This document shows, piece by piece, positions 61,264 to 64,000 of a DNA stretch of 64,000 nt (position 1 is the stretch's first letter; each line of letters starts with the position of its first letter). A program made the translations under genes and the position numbers. The stretch comes from Anseranas semipalmata (lineage: Eukaryota > Chordata > Aves > Anseriformes > Anseranatidae): contig VXAA01007258.1 of assembly GCA_013399115.1 (NCBI GenBank), forward strand, positions 134,035-198,034, read 5' to 3'. Below the pieces are notes generated by a model. That model saw nothing but the letters and a program-made list of their open reading frames with translations. It did no database searches and had not been told where the DNA came from.

Positions 61264-62146
61264 ATCACACAGAATCACAGAATGGTTGAGGTTGGAAGGG
61301 ACCTCTGGAGACCATCTAGTCCAACCCCCCTGCCAAGCAGGGTCACCTACAGCATGTTGCACAGCATCGCATCCGGGTGGGTTTTGAACATCTTCAAAGA
61401 AGGAGACTCCACAGCCTCTCTGGGCAACCTGTTCCAGTGCTCTGTCACCCTCACAGTAAAGAAGTGCTTTCTCATATTCAGCCAGAACTTCCTGTGTTTC
61501 AGTTTGTGCCTGTTGCCTCTTGTCCTGTCGCAGGGCACCACTGAAAAGAGTCCAGCCCCATCCTGTTGACACCATCCCTTCAGATATTTGTACGCATCGA
61601 TAAGATCCCCTCTAAGTCTTCTCTTCTTCAAGCTAAACAGGCCCAGCTCTCTCAGCCTCTCCTCATATGAGAGATGCTCCAGTCCCCTCATCATCTTTGT
61701 AGCTCTCCGCTGGACTCGCTCCAGGAGCTCCATGTCCCTCTTGTACTGGGGAGCCCAGAACTGCACACAGTACTCCAGGTGTGGCCTCACCAGGGCTGAG
61801 TAGAGGGGGAGGATCCCCTCCCTTGACCTGCTGGCAACACTCCTCCTAATGCACCTAATGCAGGATACCATTGGCCTTCTTGGCCACAAGGGCACAATGC
61901 TGGCTCATGGATAACCTGCTGTCCACCAGGACTCCCAGGTCCTTCTCCACAGGGCTGCTTTCCAGCAGGTCAGCCCCCAACCTGTACTGGTGCGTGGGGT
62001 TATTCTGCCCTAGGTGCAGGCTCCTGCATTTGCCTTTGTTGAACTTCATGAGGTTCCTCACCGCCCAATGCTCCAGCCTGTCCAGGTTCCTCTGAATGTC
62101 AGCACAGCCCTCTGGTGTATCAGCCACTCCTCCCAGTTTTGTGTCA
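61264..62146 (-). mobile_element. CR1 LINE, 5'-truncated in motif C, minus strand
   Basis: The minus-strand translation begins just after the catalytic FADD ([11 protein letters not shown]…). It continues through [20 protein letters not shown] (frame 62127-61855), then in another frame (61895-61347) with [19 protein letters not shown], the [20 protein letters not shown] block and the C-terminal end ([20 protein letters not shown]). The 3' UTR has the typical avian form ('gaatcacagaatggttgagg / ttggaagggacct') and ends at 61264. The frame switch lies at 61855-61895, beside a 9-bp direct repeat (cctaatgca twice, 61845-61862). The 182-codon second frame is the best preserved coding stretch in the window, which suggests a comparatively young insertion. 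Confidence 0.97.
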
Positions 62147-64000
62147 AAAGTATTTTAGGAAATCTTCAGTGTTGAAATTAGGTGTTCAGTAGTGTCATGT
62201 CCATTGAAAAGTATCTGAATTTAATCACAAGAATTGCTAGATAGCACTTTTAAGACTGATTGATGTGTGAACTAGTTAACCTGTTTCCTCTGGCTGCTGC
62301 ACTCCTGGTGAACAGTTGTCACTTATTTACCATGTCTTTCAAGGATATCATCTGTCAGTAATTTGGTGTCTCTGTTGGCTTTTAAGTAGGAGAACATCTG
62401 TCTTTGATTCTTCAGGATTTTGCTTTGAGCCCTGCATCCTTAAACATTTGCAAATATATTCCCAGTAATCCTGAGCCTCTGGGGTTGTTGCTTTACTAAC
62501 TGATAAGATCCACTTTAGTGTCTTGTAAACTATACGTATAGACATAATAATCTGACCATCTAACATTTTCTCCTGGATGTTATATGATGCCTTGAGCCCT
62601 ATAGGTCTAGAGATAACAAGGGTAAAAGCTGGAATGCCTGTTTTCAACATAAGAACTGAGAAAATACATTCAAATTCCTTAAGAAAGGAGAGCTGTCCAA
62701 TTACATAAGAAAACAATTCTCATGTGTTTAATTCTCAGCTAACAACTTGCAAGTTTATGATGACTTCATTATTAAACATACCTATCAAATGCTTTATTGA
62801 AAATCTAAAACCTTGTAACTAAAATCCAAGTATCCCTTTCAAACATTCTTGACATTAAACACTATAGAACATAGCAAAAAAAGCTGTAGAATTGCATTCC
62901 ACTATCTGCAACTGGACCTGCAAATGACAATCATGCATAAAAAATGAGAGATTTGCCTTGAAGCTTTTTATCATCTGTGGTTGTTTATGAGATGGGTGAG
63001 ATTTCTTAGGCATTTCTTTAATTGACTTGAATGCTTCAATGAAACAAGCAACTGAAATACATAAAGCAATCTTCTGCCAACACCATATATTTTCATATGC
63101 TTGCAGATTTTTGTAAATGTTTATATTTTCCAAATTTAAAATTATTTCAATTATTTATAAGAATTATTCCTTAAAAAAAACCATAATAAATAATTCATTT
63201 AATTGATAATGTGGAATTTTTTTTCACTGCTTTTCTTGCTTGCTGATGAAGTGTAGGTGTATGTGGGTCCTAGAGATAAATATATTGAGATGTTGTTCTC
63301 CAACATGGAAAAATGCTGACTTTGAATAGAATGAGTGACTTGAGTTTGATGGCTGAGTGTTTGACAAGGAAATGGAAATTATGGATCCTTTCTGGTGTCC
63401 AAATTAGTGCCTTTGAAGCACTGTGCAGACTAGGGCATTCCCTTTAGAGTAGCAGCTATGGTACAAAGCTGAAACAGGAACAAACTTGCTCTTTTTCTCT
63501 GTATTTCCTTCTAATAGTGATGGAAGAGATTGTGATTGGTCAGAAGTATCGATTTAAAGCTTTCATAGAGGATGTCTTTTTTTTTTTTTCTTCCCTCTTA
63601 CATTTTCAGATCCTGTCTCTTAACTTGAGAACCAGGGTGAACTATGATTATCCTTTCACAGTCCTCGTGATTTGATGTGATTTTTCTGATACCCAGCACC
63701 CATGGCTGCCTGTCAAATCTGTGGCTAACTCCTCTGAGTGAAGATAATGGCATCTGGTGAAGATAGCACAATGAATAGATGGGAAGGGAACCCAAAACCC
63801 TGCCTTCAAGTTGCACAATCATTTTGCAGTTACTGTATTTAGATACTCTTTTGTTTGCCCAGAGGATATTTGCCTGGACTTAGAGGGTTGGGGTGTACAA
63901 TAGCCTGAGTACAGGTTGAGCTTAAATCCCAAATGCACCATGCATGAACTCCCTCCACAGGACTTCATTTGTGCAAACAGATGCGTGACAAAAATATTGT
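62147..64000. other. Unique AT-rich DNA, nothing recognised
   Basis: No gene is supported. A T13 run lies at 63577-63589. The longest frame is 122 codons on the minus strand (62348-62716). It begins within ordinary AT-rich DNA and has no recognisable family. Confidence 0.6.

Noticed and set aside
60955..61569. 204-codon plus-strand frame
   Set aside because: Its second half (from 61264) is the antisense strand of a CR1 element, so the frame is a chance fusion of unique DNA with inverted CR1 sequence. No splice or promoter evidence supports it.
1..64000. CRISPR array, operon, prophage or endogenous retrovirus
   Set aside because: No regularly spaced direct repeats, no bacterial-style gene packing, and no gag/pol/env-like or LTR-like sequence was seen on either strand.

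Overview
This is vertebrate chromosomal DNA, almost certainly from a bird. The recognisable mobile DNA is dominated by CR1-type LINE fragments with the short, poly(A)-free 3' ends typical of avian CR1. A thin background of worn MIR-like SINE pieces and one old palindromic element is what an amniote genome would carry. I see no mammalian L1 or Alu, no bacterial gene organisation, no CRISPR array and no LTR retrovirus. The window contains one long assembly gap (11321-12289) and one isolated N (32018).

I find no host protein-coding gene that I can support. Open frames outside the repeats are short (mostly 60-100 codons), occur equally on both strands, and resemble no family I recognise. The window therefore reads as a gene desert or the inside of a very long intron. 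The only convincing protein similarity is to CR1 reverse transcriptase, in dead 5'-truncated copies.

Layout: 1-11.3 kb is AT-rich unique sequence with small simple repeats. The gap at 11.3-12.3 kb is flanked by A and T homopolymers. From 13 to 17 kb there are two MIR-like pieces, a somewhat GC-richer minus-strand open frame near 15.4 kb, and several A/T simple repeats. From 19.0 to 19.9 kb lies a very old CR1/L3-like reverse-transcriptase relic, followed at 20.9 kb by a roughly 109-bp AAAAG array. A second worn CR1 lies at 27.2-28.0 kb. From 30 to 46 kb the sequence is mostly unique, with a 43-T run, an AT-only patch, a perfect 22-bp palindrome, local tandem duplications, a CR1 tail joined to a CT tract, and a TTTC array. 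From 48.7 to 62.2 kb the window becomes CR1-rich: four pieces in both orientations, one ending in a TATTC array, plus an old palindromic MITE-like element at 54.7 kb and a MIR-like SINE at 59.8-60.1 kb. The last 1.9 kb is unique sequence.

Nothing here works together as a pathway or operon, and I found no credible undescribed biological system. The most useful observations are the decayed repeats that an ORF view misses (18.99-19.86 kb, 54.72 kb, 59.83 kb), the inactivating changes in the CR1 copies, and a few structural motifs and possible conserved noncoding stretches that need comparative data.
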